A program made the translations under genes and the position numbers. 18,205 nt of DNA from Melampsora larici-populina 98AG31 (lineage: Eukaryota; Basidiomycota; Pucciniomycetes; Pucciniales; Melampsoraceae): contig NW_006768854.1 in the NCBI RefSeq assembly GCF_000204055.1, forward strand, positions 1,085 through 19,289. The letters are read 5' to 3'. The notes below the pieces were generated by a model that had not been told where the DNA came from, searched no databases, and saw only the letters and a list, made by a program, of their open reading frames with translations. Below, one piece after another: positions 17,653-18,205 of the stretch (within the stretch, counting starts at the first letter, position 1; the number at the start of each line of letters is the position of its first letter).

Positions 17653-18020
17653 TCATTTATGTTGGATTTGAGAGTCCCTACCGAATTCCTGAATAAATCT
17701 TTGGTAATGTTGCTGATATACTTGTTTGAATTGGGGATGTATATCCAATAAAATGGTCTCATGGTATATAGGAGGTAAATCTTGTAGGTGGCTTGCTTTT
17801 GTCCGCCTCAGCATAAAATATCTTAGTAGCTTTCTGAGTGTGTCCAGAATTCCTTGACAATTTGATGATTGAGACTCTTGATTTGCCTTCAAACAAATTA
17901 AACTTGTTGTCTGGTGTCTTGAAAGGACTATTGATTTGATGCCACCTGGTGTAGAGGCACTTACTTTACTCATTGACTTTGGTTCATCTAAAGTCCCTAA
18001 TGCATCTGGTCAATGTTAGT
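17653..18020 (-). pseudogene. SNF2-family helicase/ATPase fragment
   Basis: The frame contains DTLRKLLRYFMLRRTKASHL, then LPPIYHETILLDIHPQFKQVYQQHYQRF. The LRRTK motif followed by LPP and a beta strand plus the QxxxY helix is the segment between the two RecA-like lobes of SNF2 chromatin-remodelling or Rad5/Rad16-type ATPases. Upstream the frame stays open through ALGTLDEPKSM to about 18005, where an AG could be an acceptor. No Walker A or DEAH box lies in the window. Downstream, the frame stops at 17653 (SQIQHK), right before the minisatellite, where family members would continue. It could be an exon of a gene extending to the right, or a relic truncated by the repeat. Confidence 0.55.
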
Positions 18021-18205
18021 ATTTTTATTCTTATGTGACTTTATTTCTAATCCACTGACTCTCATCTCTTTGAAATCATAGCTACTACACTAGGTCAAGC
18101 AAAACAAGTTTTAAACATCCTTCAAACTTATTATTGTGAACATGAGTTTTCTTGTATTCTCTGACATTTGAAAAATTGATGACAAGATTTCAACTGTTTG
18201 AATTG

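Overview
The window looks like a transposon-dense, AT-rich stretch of a fungal nuclear genome. The best guess is a basidiomycete of the rust lineage (Pucciniales). This is inferred from short GT-AG introns (about 48-95 nt), a FAR1/OTU protein of Mutator-like (MULE) type, a Tet/JBP-like 2OG-Fe(II) oxygenase, a tyrosine-recombinase retrotransposon and a Ty3-type Gag. I see no clear host housekeeping gene, tRNA or rRNA. The only possible exception is a SNF2-helicase fragment at the right edge.

Layout. (1) 1-2007: right end of a + strand Ty3/Gypsy-type element, with a broken gag, a remnant of the pol C-terminus, a polypurine tract and a 1.1 kb 3' LTR. (2) 2008-4197, minus strand: a multi-exon gene with an N-terminal FAR1-type zinc domain and a C-terminal OTU-like protease domain. 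No DDE transposase lies between them, and the 3' end is cut off by the LTR. (3) 4320-6160: a 1.8 kb satellite built from variants of the 18-bp palindrome ATTCAC-N6-GTGAAT. (4) 6287-7826, minus strand: a three-exon Tet/JBP-like dioxygenase gene, complete except for one TGA. (5) 8451-9118: a foldback with arms of about 280 bp. (6) 9711-11470: a 170-bp tandem repeat holding a minus-strand solo LTR of the same family as region 1, then two copies of a 110-bp unit rich in perfect hairpins. (7) About 11471-16837, minus strand: a DIRS-type element with a four-exon gag, an intact RT-RNase H and a tyrosine recombinase with one stop. (8) 17291-17640: a 30-bp minisatellite. (9) 17653-18020: a SNF2-family fragment.

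How the parts relate. The LTR element landed inside the FAR1-OTU gene, and its relative left a solo LTR (TSD ATATT) inside the 170-bp repeat, so the region is nested. Most long reading frames here are broken by only one or two changes, and two of the stops fit TCGA to TTGA transitions. The most interesting idea is that the FAR1-OTU gene, the palindromic array beside it and the Tet/JBP gene belonged to one DNA transposon. In that reading the array would supply binding sites for the FAR1-type domain. This is inference. The gene structures and repeats are read directly from the sequence.
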